From: Cenarchaeum symbiont of Oopsacas minuta | Lineage (GTDB): Archaea > Thermoproteota > Nitrososphaeria > Nitrososphaerales > Nitrosopumilaceae | Reading direction: 5' to 3' | Assembly: GCA_029948415.1 (NCBI GenBank) | Contig: JAJIZT010000001.1 | Span: 552,480 to 616,479 of the forward strand | DNA length: 64,000 nt | Shown: positions 46,917 through 55,333 of the stretch, one piece after another | Position numbering within the stretch: the stretch's first letter is position 1 | How the letters are laid out: each line of letters opens with the position of its first letter | Made by a program: the position numbers and the translations under genes | Notes under the pieces: generated by a model | Told to the model about the DNA's origin: nothing | What the model saw: only the letters and a program-made list of their open reading frames with translations | Database searches by the model: none

Positions 46917-46998
46917 GCCAGGTTAGCCTAGTGGTACGGCGGCCGCCTCGAAAGCGGCTGTGCTTTTGCACCCAGGGGTTCGAATCCCTTACCTGGCG
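46917..46998 (+). tRNA. tRNA-Ser (anticodon CGA)
   Basis: A class II tRNA: acceptor arms GCCAGGT and ACCTGGC, the anticodon arm GCCGC-CTCGAAA-GCGGC with anticodon CGA, a long variable arm (TGTGCTTTTGCACC region) and the T arm GGGGTTCGAATCCCT. The discriminator is G, as usual for tRNA-Ser. It reads UCG codons. CCA is not encoded. No intron is visible. Confidence 0.96.
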
Positions 46999-47033
46999 CC
47001 TGCTAATTCAACAAATGGATGTAAAGATATTCT

Positions 47034-48125
47034 TTAACCTGCGGCAAATTTTTCACACATTATGCGCGCATCAACATCTGTAGTCTGTCTTGGAGGATGT
47101 TTCATAAGATATGAACACGCTGGGTGTATGGGACCTCCAATACCATCATCTAGTGCAATCTTTGCAAGACGTATTGCATCAACAACTATACCTGCAGAAT
47201 TTGCCTTGTCATCAACATCAAGTCGAACTTCCATATTGTATGGAATATTTGCCCACTGACGCCCTTCAATTCGCATAAACATTAGTTTTGTATTTCCTAA
47301 GAACGGTATAAAGTCAGATGGTCCAACATAAATGCTGTCGTCTGGAAGTGGTTCATCAAGCTGACTTTGTACACTCTCTGTTTTTGATATTCGCTTGCTT
47401 GCAAGTCTTTCTTGCTCTTTCATGTTCAAAAAGTCTGTGTTTCCTCCAACATTTAGCTGATACGTACGTTCTATCTTTGCACCGCGGTCATTACAGAGTC
47501 TAGCCAAAGTTCGATGTACAATTGTGGCTCCAACTTGACCTTTTATGTCGTCTCCTATAACAGGAACGCCAGCGTCTTCAAATTTTTTACCCCATGACCC
47601 TTCAGATGCTATGAAAGAAGGAATACAATTTACAAATGCGATCTTTATATCAAGACATATTTGCGCCCAAAACTGTGTGGCTCTTTCAGAACCAACAGGA
47701 AGATATGATACTAGAATCTCAGTTCCTGAATCCTGCAAAACTTTGATGGCTTGTTTTTTTAACTCGTCTTTTGTTTTACCACTCTTTATCGGATTTACTC
47801 TATTTTCAACCCATATTCCAACTCCATCTTCGGCAGGACCCTCGTATACTATTGCTTTAGCTTTTGGCATGGATTCTTTGGGTATCCAATTTACCATGTT
47901 TGGTTTTTCGTATATGGCCTCATTGATATCCTTTCCAATCTTATTTTCTCCAACATCAAAACCACAAACAAACTCGATATCATGTATTCCGTAATCACGT
48001 AGTTTTTCATGTATGATTCCTGTTATATTTTGAGAAGGGTTTTGTACATAGTATTCTATTCCCTGAATGAGACCTGAAAAACAGTTGCCTATTCCAACTA
48101 GTCCCACCTTTATCTTTCCACCCAT
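47034..48125 (-). CDS. ino1: Myo-inositol-1-phosphate synthase
   Basis: A 363-residue NAD-dependent enzyme that converts glucose 6-phosphate to inositol 1-phosphate. Archaea need this for inositol-type phospholipid headgroups. The N-terminal Rossmann loop reads VGLVGIGNCFSGLIQG. Further signatures are SYLPVGSERATQFWA, NCIPSFIASE, GDDIKGQVGATIVHR and LNVGGNTDFLNM with DDIKGQ and the catalytic lysines. The start is ATG 48125 (MGGKIKVGLVG), with ATG 48137 as an alternative. It is divergent from the rpoD operon. Confidence 0.94.
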   Translation of the reverse strand: MGGKIKVGLVGIGNCFSGLIQGIEYYVQNPSQNITGIIHEKLRDYGIHDIEFVCGFDVGENKIGKDINEAIYEKPNMVNWIPKESMPKAKAIVYEGPAEDGVGIWVENRVNPIKSGKTKDELKKQAIKVLQDSGTEILVSYLPVGSERATQFWAQICLDIKIAFVNCIPSFIASEGSWGKKFEDAGVPVIGDDIKGQVGATIVHRTLARLCNDRGAKIERTYQLNVGGNTDFLNMKEQERLASKRISKTESVQSQLDEPLPDDSIYVGPSDFIPFLGNTKLMFMRIEGRQWANIPYNMEVRLDVDDKANSAGIVVDAIRLAKIALDDGIGGPIHPACSYLMKHPPRQTTDVDARIMCEKFAAG

Positions 48126-48210
48126 ATGTACACACATTGCTTGTGTATTGTTTAAAGTTTTAGAGTATGGTACGCTAGGTATTTATTCTACAAATGAGAC
48201 GTTTGTATGA

Positions 48211-48834
48211 TTGCATTCCATAGAGATTCTTAGTCAAGATGAGCAAAAAATATCCGTCAAACTAAAAGGAGTTTCACTCCAATATGCAAATGCTCTTCGT
48301 CGCATATGTCTTAACGGCGTTCCAATTTTTGCAATAGATACGGTGGATATTATGGTAAACACATCAGTACTTGCTGATGAAGGCATAGCACACAGATTGG
48401 CACTTGTTCCATTAAAGACAGATCTCTCAGAATTTGGTAATCTCTCAAAGATAAACACTAAAGATTCTTCAAACAAAGTGATGCTTACATTACATGTTGA
48501 AAAATCAAAAGAGACTAGAACTGTTTTTTCAGGAGCCATTCATTCAGAAGACTCGTATGTAAAACCTACATCAGATTTAATCCCCATAGTAGATCTTGCC
48601 CCAGACCAAGAGATAAAACTCGAAGCGTATGCCAAACTTGGATTTGGCAAGGATCATGCAAAATGGAATAGTGCAAACATATCTACTCTTGTAGAGGGTG
48701 GCTCTGATGATGAACGCATACTCACGATAGAGTCTACAGGGGCAGTCGATCCTGCCCAAATATTACTTGCAGGTGTAGAACAACTTGGCTCAAATCTGTC
48801 TGACTTTAAAGAGATCATACAACAGACAGGATAG
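48211..48834 (+). CDS. rpoD: DNA-directed RNA polymerase subunit D (Rpo3)
   Basis: A 207-residue alpha-like subunit that forms the assembly platform of archaeal RNA polymerase with subunit L. The family features are EQKISVKLKGVSLQYANALRRICLNGVPIFAID and ADEGIAHRLALVPLKTDL. The central four-cysteine iron-sulfur insertion of some archaeal D subunits is absent, as is the case in several thaumarchaea. The start is TTG at 48211 (MHSIEILSQDE). It heads the rpoD-rpl18e-rpl13-rps9 cluster, conserved in archaea. Confidence 0.95.
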   Translation: MHSIEILSQDEQKISVKLKGVSLQYANALRRICLNGVPIFAIDTVDIMVNTSVLADEGIAHRLALVPLKTDLSEFGNLSKINTKDSSNKVMLTLHVEKSKETRTVFSGAIHSEDSYVKPTSDLIPIVDLAPDQEIKLEAYAKLGFGKDHAKWNSANISTLVEGGSDDERILTIESTGAVDPAQILLAGVEQLGSNLSDFKEIIQQTG

Positions 48835-48888
48835 ATATTTGTACAAGGCAACCCGTTATATTGAAGTGATCTTTACGCATAATTAATA

Positions 48889-49239
48889 ATGAAAGTTAGA
48901 CCCTCAATGAGTCGAACCGTAAGCGTGCTCGAGAAAACATCAAATGACAATGATTCACCTATATGGTCAAAACTAGTCAAAATGGCAAAGGGTAAAACAT
49001 CTACAAAAAGAGTGATAAACATCAAAAAAATTGCAAAGTATACTAGTGATGGCGACTCTGTCATAGTTCCTGGTAAAGTTCTTGGAACTGGAAGCATATC
49101 TCACAAGATTATACTCTATTCATTTTCAATATCCGATTCTGCAGCAAACCGTATAATGGCAGCAGGTGGAAGTGTAAAACCAATATCTGATGCAATAAAG
49201 AATCATCCAACAGGCAAGGGGTTGATTATGCTTGGATGA
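48889..49239 (+). CDS. rpl18e: 50S ribosomal protein L18e
   Basis: A 116-residue member of the L18e/L15 family of the archaeal large subunit: SPIWSKLVKMAKGK, RVINIKKIAKYTSDGDSVIVPGKVLGTGSISHK and the C-terminal AGGSVKPISDAIKNHPTGKGLIML. It lies between rpoD (54 nt upstream) and rpl13 (8-bp overlap), in the standard archaeal order. Confidence 0.96.
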   Translation: MKVRPSMSRTVSVLEKTSNDNDSPIWSKLVKMAKGKTSTKRVINIKKIAKYTSDGDSVIVPGKVLGTGSISHKIILYSFSISDSAANRIMAAGGSVKPISDAIKNHPTGKGLIMLG

Positions 49240-49681
49240 TCCTAGAATAGACAGACCAGTGGTCATTGACGCATCAGGTCATATTGCAGGTAGACTTGCA
49301 TCACATGTTGCAAAGATGCTTTTGCAAGGACATCGCGTATCTTTGATAAACTGTGAAAATATAATGTTGAGTGGCACAAGATCAATGATAATAAAAGAAT
49401 ATAGAGATTTTTTGGAGATTTCAAGTATTTTAAATCCAAAACACGGGCCATTTCATCCTCGTAGACCTGATACAATAATTACAAGAATGGTGCGAGGAAT
49501 GCTTCCAAGAAAAAAACCATCTGGAAAGACTGCATTCGGCAGACTGCGTGCATACGTGGGTTTGCCTTCACATCTTCGTCATATAGATAGCATTAGACTC
49601 AAAAAGGCAGAAATTACAAGAGAACCTGCAGTATACGTTACAATGTCAGCACTCTCAAAAACAGTGGGGTGGAACCAATGA
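49232..49681 (+). CDS. rpl13: 50S ribosomal protein L13
   Basis: A 149-residue L13 family protein: VVIDASGHIAGRLASHVAKMLLQGHRVSLINCENI at the N-terminus, and the signature GPFHPRRPDTIITRMVRGMLPRKKPSGKTAFGRLRAYVG. The start is TTG at 49232, overlapping rpl18e by 8 bp. The last 4 bp overlap rps9 (ATGA). Translational coupling along the operon is likely. Confidence 0.96.
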   Translation: MDDPRIDRPVVIDASGHIAGRLASHVAKMLLQGHRVSLINCENIMLSGTRSMIIKEYRDFLEISSILNPKHGPFHPRRPDTIITRMVRGMLPRKKPSGKTAFGRLRAYVGLPSHLRHIDSIRLKKAEITREPAVYVTMSALSKTVGWNQ

Positions 49682-50127
49682 CTGTATCAAAGATCGAGAT
49701 TTACTTTGCAACAAGAAAATCTGCTAGTGCACATGTGCATATTGTAAAAGGTACAGGCATGGTTAGAATAAACAACGTTCCAGTAGAGATGATTGGACAA
49801 GAGTCTGCACGGGAGACTGTTCTAACCCCACTTGAAATTGCCGGTGATCTGCGCAGCAAGGTAGACATATCAGTTAGAACCCGTGGTGGTGGCTTTATGG
49901 GGCAAGCAGGAGCTACTGCTACTGCAATATCTAGGGCGCTTGTGGGCTGGACAAAGTCAAAAAAAGAACCCAAAGGACACCCACTCCCAAAATCAACTCG
50001 TGATGATCTGCGCAAACGTATTGCAGAATTTGACAAGTATTTACTAAGTGGAGATTCACGCCTAAAAGAACCCAAAAAATTTGGCGGCCCTGGCGCTAGA
50101 CGTAGAAAACAAAAATCATACCGATAG
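49678..50127 (+). CDS. rps9: 30S ribosomal protein S9
   Basis: A 149-residue S9 protein: IYFATRKSASAHVHIVKGTGMVRINN, DISVRTRGGGFMGQAGATATAISRALVGW and the basic C-terminus GGPGARRRKQKSYR, which reaches the P-site tRNA. The start is ATG 49678. In most archaea rpoN, rpoK and rps2 follow; here a nucleotidyltransferase gene starts 3 nt later, so the classic operon is interrupted. Confidence 0.96.
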   Translation: MTVSKIEIYFATRKSASAHVHIVKGTGMVRINNVPVEMIGQESARETVLTPLEIAGDLRSKVDISVRTRGGGFMGQAGATATAISRALVGWTKSKKEPKGHPLPKSTRDDLRKRIAEFDKYLLSGDSRLKEPKKFGGPGARRRKQKSYR

Positions 50128-50130
50128 ATT

Positions 50131-50892
50131 ATGCCTCATACGGCAGTTCTCATGGCTGGAGGCTGTGGTACTCGTGGTAAACCATATACAGATTTTATAC
50201 CAAAAGTTACAATTCCAATTCAAGGTAGACCGATTATAGCATACGTGACAGAATATTTGGCATCATTACCAGAGATTAGTGATATAATAATATTGGCAGA
50301 TTTTGAGGGACTTGGAAGACAAATACGTAACTATTTTGGCTCAAAAAAAATACTCGGCAAACGTCTCAAATTCATCCAAGATTCCCAATCTGGAACAGGC
50401 GGAGATCTGTTGCATCTAAGACCTCATCTTGGAAAGGGACATTTCATACTGTGGTTTGCTGATAATATTTGTGCAGTTAACATAGCTCAGATGCTACGCA
50501 CACTATATGAGACAAACACACACGCATGTGTTGCACTGCGTTCTTTAAGAAAAGAATCTACTGGTTTTGCGGATTTGGATGGAAATATTGTAAAAAAATT
50601 CATAGAAAAACCAACCGTCACATTGCCAATGAAAGAATGTATTGGAGTATATGCATTATCTCAAGACGTCTTGGAACGTATATCTGTAGCAAAGAGAAAA
50701 AAATCTTCGATTAATCTCTCTTATGATATATTGACCCCGATGGCTAAAGATGGTCTTGTAAGTGCATATGATATTGGAAAATTTATCTGGATTGATGCAG
50801 AGTCACCTGCAGTTTTGGAACGTAATAGTATTGACGTGAAAAAAGCACTAGAGCAAATGTCTAGAGTTAAGATCAAGTCAGACCTTCGATAG
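50131..50892 (+). CDS. NDP-sugar nucleotidyltransferase
   Basis: A 253-residue nucleotidyl transferase of the GlmU/RfbA N-terminal type. The nucleotide loop is AVLMAGGCGTRGKPYTDFIPKVTIPIQGRPIIAYV (L-x-A-G-x-G-T-R with PK), the substrate area holds WFADNI in place of GD-type motifs, and SINLSYDILTPMAKDG and FIWIDAESPAVLERN follow. It should activate a sugar phosphate, for lipids or glycoproteins; the sugar is unknown. It follows rps9 by 3 nt, an unusual place. Its end overlaps convergent leuD by 20 bp. Confidence 0.85.
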   Translation: MPHTAVLMAGGCGTRGKPYTDFIPKVTIPIQGRPIIAYVTEYLASLPEISDIIILADFEGLGRQIRNYFGSKKILGKRLKFIQDSQSGTGGDLLHLRPHLGKGHFILWFADNICAVNIAQMLRTLYETNTHACVALRSLRKESTGFADLDGNIVKKFIEKPTVTLPMKECIGVYALSQDVLERISVAKRKKSSINLSYDILTPMAKDGLVSAYDIGKFIWIDAESPAVLERNSIDVKKALEQMSRVKIKSDLR

Positions 50893-51481
50893 GGCGTATT
50901 TTACTAGAATTCTCATACAATGATATCTCTTTTTCATTCTTCATAGTGATTGATATCTCATCAAGTCCTTGTAAAAGTATATTTTTTGCATATGTATCAA
51001 TCTCAAAGCTGATCTTTATATTTGCACCATCTGAATTTATGATCAGAGTCTGCGATTTTAAATCAACATCGATCATCGTACTCTTTGCCTCAAGAATATT
51101 TGAGACTAGATCTGTATCAAGCTTTACTGGCAAAATGCCGTTTTTTATACAATTGTTAAAGAAAATGTCTGCAAACGATGGTGCAATCACGACCAAAAAT
51201 CCATGATCTAATATGGCCCATACTGCATGCTCTCGACTAGAACCACAACCAAAGTTTTCCCCTGCTACAAGTATTGGAGAATTTGCATATTTTGGATTAT
51301 TTAACACAAATTCAATGATGGGTGTACCTTTGGAATCATATCTCCACCCGTAAAACAAATTTTTCCCAAATCCTGTGCGTTCTGTTGATTTTAGAAACTG
51401 TTTTGGTATGATCTGATCTGTGTCGACGTTTGTACGATTTAAAGGTGTTACAATTCCTGATACTGTTTTGAATGGTTTCAT
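50873..51481 (-). CDS. leuD: Isopropylmalate isomerase small subunit, bacterial type
   Basis: A 202-residue small subunit with [24 protein letters not shown] at the N-terminus and the swivelling-domain signature [21 protein letters not shown]. It has the longer C-terminus of bacterial LeuD. Together with the 471-residue large subunit just upstream (4-bp overlap) it isomerises 2- to 3-isopropylmalate in leucine synthesis. It is the last gene of a four-gene minus-strand operon that also encodes a second, shorter archaeal-type pair. Confidence 0.93.
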   Translation of the reverse strand: MKPFKTVSGIVTPLNRTNVDTDQIIPKQFLKSTERTGFGKNLFYGWRYDSKGTPIIEFVLNNPKYANSPILVAGENFGCGSSREHAVWAILDHGFLVVIAPSFADIFFNNCIKNGILPVKLDTDLVSNILEAKSTMIDVDLKSQTLIINSDGANIKISFEIDTYAKNILLQGLDEISITMKNEKEISLYENSSKIRPIEGLT

Positions 51482-52893
51482 GTCAAGGATATCTCCCGTA
51501 CATCAACGAATCTTCCAGCAATTGCAGCTGCTGCTGCCATGACTGGACTCACAAGATGAGTTCTACCACCTGCACCTTGTCTTCCCTCAAAATTTCTATT
51601 AGATGTACTAGCACATCTCTGACCAGAACAGAGTATGTCTGGATTCATTCCAAGACACATACTACACCCAGACTCACGCCATTCAAATCCAGCCTTTATG
51701 AATATTTTGTCAAGACCTGCACGTTCTGCTTGCGCCTTTACTTGTTGCGAGCCTGGAACGACCATTGCTCTTACACCATCTGCTACATGACCTCCATTTA
51801 TGGCTCGTGCAGCCTCACTCAAATCCCTCAATCTTGCATTGGTACACGATCCGATAAATACACGGTCTAAACGTATATCTGTAATCGGGGTGCCTTTTTC
51901 CAAGTCCATGTATTTTAGGGCAGCATCTGCATCTTTTTTTATATTGGAATTTCCTGCAGCATATTCTTCAGGGTCTGGAACTGTCTCATCTATATTGCAT
52001 GTCATGGCAGGATTCGTTCCCCAGCTTACTTGAGGTGCAACGCGCGATACATCGATAGTTACACTCTTTGCAAATTTAGCTCCATTATCTGTCTCTAGTT
52101 TTTTCCATTCCTGTACTGCAGCATCAAAGTCTTTTGGCGCACATTGACGATCTCTGATATACTCAAATGTGGTCTCATCAGGAGATACAAGTCCGGCACG
52201 CGATCCTGCCTCTATGGACATGTTACATATTGTCATCCTTCCATCTATATCCAAATCACGTATTGCATCTCCGCGGTATTCTAGGACAGTGCCTGTGCCT
52301 CCTGATATGCCTATTTTACGAATAAGTGAGAGTATCATATCTTTTGCAGTAACTGAATGTTTATCATGACGTCTACCTTTCATACGAACTTCCATTGGTA
52401 TTGGCTGTTTCATCCAGATAGTCTGTGATGCAAGAACGTGTTCCACCTCGCTTGTTCCTATTCCAAATGCTAGAGATCCAAGTGCACCGTGCGTAGAGGT
52501 ATGACTATCTCCACACACCAATGTTGTTCCAGGCAAGGTTATTCCAAGTTCTGGACCTATGATGTGAACGATGCCTTGTTTTTCACTTTTCATTCCGTAC
52601 AAACGTATTCCAAAATCCTTACAGTTTTTCTCCAATGTCTGTATCTGTACACGCGAGCTTTTATCTAGTATGGGCAATGATCGTTTTTCTGTAGGTACGT
52701 TGTGGTCAACTGTAGCTATGGTCAAATCCGGCCGCCTTACCCTTCTACCTGTATTTCGTAGTCCTGCAAATGCTTGCGGTGATGTCACTTCGTGCAAAAG
52801 ATGCCTATCTACATACAATAATGACAATCCATTTTTTTCTTGTACTATGTGATGATTCCAAATTTTTTCAAACAGAGTTTGCATCATTTTCAT
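51478..52893 (-). CDS. leuC: Isopropylmalate isomerase large subunit, bacterial type
   Basis: A 471-residue aconitase-family protein: [65 protein letters not shown], and the cluster cysteines in [13 protein letters not shown] and [11 protein letters not shown]. The long form with the [14 protein letters not shown] motif is the bacterial LeuC type. It pairs with the leuD at 50873. It starts 26 bp inside the upstream small-subunit gene. The likely source is gene transfer from bacteria, on the family split alone. Confidence 0.93.
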   Translation of the reverse strand: MKMMQTLFEKIWNHHIVQEKNGLSLLYVDRHLLHEVTSPQAFAGLRNTGRRVRRPDLTIATVDHNVPTEKRSLPILDKSSRVQIQTLEKNCKDFGIRLYGMKSEKQGIVHIIGPELGITLPGTTLVCGDSHTSTHGALGSLAFGIGTSEVEHVLASQTIWMKQPIPMEVRMKGRRHDKHSVTAKDMILSLIRKIGISGGTGTVLEYRGDAIRDLDIDGRMTICNMSIEAGSRAGLVSPDETTFEYIRDRQCAPKDFDAAVQEWKKLETDNGAKFAKSVTIDVSRVAPQVSWGTNPAMTCNIDETVPDPEEYAAGNSNIKKDADAALKYMDLEKGTPITDIRLDRVFIGSCTNARLRDLSEAARAINGGHVADGVRAMVVPGSQQVKAQAERAGLDKIFIKAGFEWRESGCSMCLGMNPDILCSGQRCASTSNRNFEGRQGAGGRTHLVSPVMAAAAAIAGRFVDVREISLT

Positions 52894-53386
52894 CCCAATC
52901 TTTCAAATTGAATTTGAATAGACCTCCAGCCTTTATTATTTTTGCTATTAGCGGAGCAAATGGGCGAGTTTTATACTCTGAATTTTTTGTAACATTTTTT
53001 ACAACGTTATTTTCTATATCTATTTTTAATACATCTCTATCTGATATTGATGCAAAGTCTATACTTTTGATCTCAATTGGTAACAAAAATGCTCCATCTA
53101 CACAGTTTCTATAAAATATACGTGCAAAAGAGACTGCTAATACTGCGTGTATTCCAGAATGTGATAGAGCAATAGGTGCATGTTCTCGACTAGAGCCACA
53201 CCCAAAATTCTTTCCTGCTACTATTATGCTACCTCCAGACTTTATTTTTGAATGAAAGTCACTATCTAGTCCTTCCATTGCATGCGTTGCAAGTTCTGCA
53301 TAATCATGTATCTTTAGATACATTCCTGGGATTATCACATCTGTGTCAATGTTATCCTTGTCATATTTTATAACCGTACCAATCAT
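52868..53386 (-). CDS. Aconitase-family isomerase small subunit, archaeal type (LeuD/HacB-like)
   Basis: A 172-residue short-form small subunit: [20 protein letters not shown] and [22 protein letters not shown], then [21 protein letters not shown]. Short LeuD proteins of archaea serve isopropylmalate isomerase, homoaconitase or citraconate/citramalate isomerisation. The loop that sets substrate range ([16 protein letters not shown]) differs from that of the bacterial-type LeuD. It pairs with the large subunit that overlaps it by 4 bp at 53383. I infer a distinct substrate range for the two pairs. Confidence 0.87.
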   Translation of the reverse strand: MIGTVIKYDKDNIDTDVIIPGMYLKIHDYAELATHAMEGLDSDFHSKIKSGGSIIVAGKNFGCGSSREHAPIALSHSGIHAVLAVSFARIFYRNCVDGAFLLPIEIKSIDFASISDRDVLKIDIENNVVKNVTKNSEYKTRPFAPLIAKIIKAGGLFKFNLKDWDENDANSV

Positions 53387-54654
53387 GCAAGATCCCTCGG
53401 ATCAGTTATTCTACCAGTTATCGCAGAAGCTGCTGCAACAAGTGGTGATGCAAGATATGTCTGTGATTCGATATGTCCCATGCGACCAGGAAAGTTTCTA
53501 TTCGTTGTACTAACACACACTTCTTCTGCGCCCAAAACTCCCATATGTGCACCACAGCATGCACCGCATGTGGGAGAACCGATTAGTGCACCTGCATCAA
53601 GAAACGTCTGTATCAGGCCACGATCCATGGCTTTTTTTAGTATGGATATTGCAGCTGGTACGACTTCGGTGCGTATTGAAACTTTATGCCCTTTTATTAT
53701 GCGTGCAGCTGCCTCTAGGTCTGACATTTTTGCACCTGTGCACGAACCAATGTATGCCTTGTTTATCTCAACTGATGCGAGATCTCGAGCTGGTGCTATA
53801 TTTTGTGGTGAAAATGGTTTTGCGACCATGGGTTCAAGATTGACTGCATCATATTCATACACTTTTACATATTCTGCATCTGAATCTGCATGTACAGTAT
53901 CATTTGGTTTTGCCCCATGTTTTATAAGATATTGTCTAGTTTTCTCATCTGCCTCTATTATGCCGTTTTTGGCACCAGCTTCAGTTGTCATATTTGTAAG
54001 TGTTATGCGCTCTTCAACTGGCATGGCATCTATTCCAGAACCTGCAAACTGCATCGTATTGTATGCTCCACCATCGGTTCCAATATCTCCTATTATCTGC
54101 AAAATCAGATCTTTTGCCATTACGTGGTCTGAAAGCTCACCGTTGAGTTTAAAGAGTAGAGTTTCTGGCACTTTGAACCATATTCGACCATTTAACATAA
54201 CATATGCCATGTCAGTATGTCCAAGACCACATGCAAACGCTCCAAGTGCACCAGTTGTATTGGTATGTGAGTCTCCTCCGACATAAACTTGACCTGGTAA
54301 AACTAGTCCTTCTTCATGAGATAGTGTATGACAGATACCATATTGTCCGAGACCATATTTAAAATGCCGAGTAATTCCGTATTTTGTCACAAATTTTTCC
54401 AGTTTTGTTATATTTGCAGCTGATGTTTTCTCTGCCGATGGAACAAAATGATCTTCGGCCACCCAAATCTTGTTTGGATTCCAAAGCTTTGACGTATCTA
54501 TTCCATGTTTCTCTAGTTTTTCAAATACTTTGATTACTCCAGGACCTGAAACATCGTGTACCATAGCACAATCTATATCTGCAAACACCACATCGTCTGG
54601 AGATACGCTGTTTTTACCAGACGCATGAGCAAGTATCTTTTCTGTTATGTTCAT
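53383..54654 (-). CDS. Aconitase-family isomerase large subunit, archaeal type (LeuC/HacA-like)
   Basis: A 423-residue short-form large subunit: NITEKILAHASGK, ADIDCAMVHDVSGPGVIKVFEKL, GGDSHTNTTGALGAFACGLGHTD, and cluster cysteines in YIGSCTGAKMSDL and GSPTCGACCGAHMG. The short form with the FxDHxVPS-like segment (AEDHFVPSAEKT) is the archaeal type that includes isopropylmalate isomerase and homoaconitase. It is the first gene of the four-gene minus-strand operon. The promoter region 54655-54746 is AT-rich. Substrate assignment between isopropylmalate and citramalate is not possible by eye. Confidence 0.88.
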   Translation of the reverse strand: MNITEKILAHASGKNSVSPDDVVFADIDCAMVHDVSGPGVIKVFEKLEKHGIDTSKLWNPNKIWVAEDHFVPSAEKTSAANITKLEKFVTKYGITRHFKYGLGQYGICHTLSHEEGLVLPGQVYVGGDSHTNTTGALGAFACGLGHTDMAYVMLNGRIWFKVPETLLFKLNGELSDHVMAKDLILQIIGDIGTDGGAYNTMQFAGSGIDAMPVEERITLTNMTTEAGAKNGIIEADEKTRQYLIKHGAKPNDTVHADSDAEYVKVYEYDAVNLEPMVAKPFSPQNIAPARDLASVEINKAYIGSCTGAKMSDLEAAARIIKGHKVSIRTEVVPAAISILKKAMDRGLIQTFLDAGALIGSPTCGACCGAHMGVLGAEEVCVSTTNRNFPGRMGHIESQTYLASPLVAAASAITGRITDPRDLA

Positions 54655-54746
54655 AGTTTATAGTATACTCCATTGAATTAAAATATTTACATGCATATGT
54701 ACATGTGACATTTATTAAAATGGTATAATTAAAAAATAAAAAATAT

Positions 54747-55004
54747 CTAGGGGCAACCTTCCATCTTTTGGATGAAATACCCTTTTTGTTGGATTTCTTG
54801 TTCGATTGGTTCTGGAGCTCCTTGGGAATGACAAAATTGGCATTCCTCTGTGGTGATTTTGGATTCGCCCTCGTTGATCGATGAAAGCCATTCTTTGGCA
54901 TATGCGAGTGCTTTGTCGTGATCTTTTTCGCTTGTGATCACATCAAAATGCATCGTGTGGCCATCTTTTGCTTTGACATATGTATCGTATACGTGTACTT
55001 CCAT
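54747..55004 (-). CDS. DUF2024 family protein
   Basis: An 85-residue protein that fits DUF2024 (PF09630) from end to end: VYDTYVKAKDGHTMHFDVIT, ALAYAKEWLSSI, the ECQFCHS motif and the closing GYFIQKMEGCP. The Cys-x2-Cys-His set could bind a metal, but the function of the family is unknown. ATTAAATAA is centred about 25 nt before the ATG at 55004, so the message is probably leaderless. It lies between the leucine isomerase operon and the pyrophosphatase gene, on the same strand as both. Confidence 0.88.
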   Translation of the reverse strand: MEVHVYDTYVKAKDGHTMHFDVITSEKDHDKALAYAKEWLSSINEGESKITTEECQFCHSQGAPEPIEQEIQQKGYFIQKMEGCP

Positions 55005-55333
55005 GATCTAGTTTTCATTTTGGGTTATTTAATCCAAACGATATTCCACTCTTCCAAACTAGGGTTTTTACTAGATTCTGTGCTATTGTTCAATTAGAAA
55101 GTTAAATGGGGCGAGTAAATTAAATGCAACACATCTAATCTGGGCACATATATCACATCTACATAACTGAGCAAGATTTGATTTCTAAAACCATTCATAG
55201 TTTGGATATATAATACGATTCATGAAAAAGACCTAGTTGAAAATGTACAGATTTAGAGTATGATGAATTGTCGATATATTGAAATTTCTGATACATGCTT
55301 TGATCCTAAAGTTGATCAATACTGGTATTTTTT
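55005..55333. other. Intergenic region with promoter and terminator only
   Basis: 329 bases without a supported gene. The left part holds the DUF2024 promoter (55025-55033). At the right end a T-run on the plus strand (55327-55335) is an A-run for the pyrophosphatase message, so it is not its terminator. I see no RNA gene or repeat. Confidence 0.5.

Noticed and set aside
54614-54901. Minus-strand frame of 95 codons near the DUF2024 gene
   Set aside because: It overlaps the DUF2024 protein in another frame, and DUF2024 matches its family over its full length.
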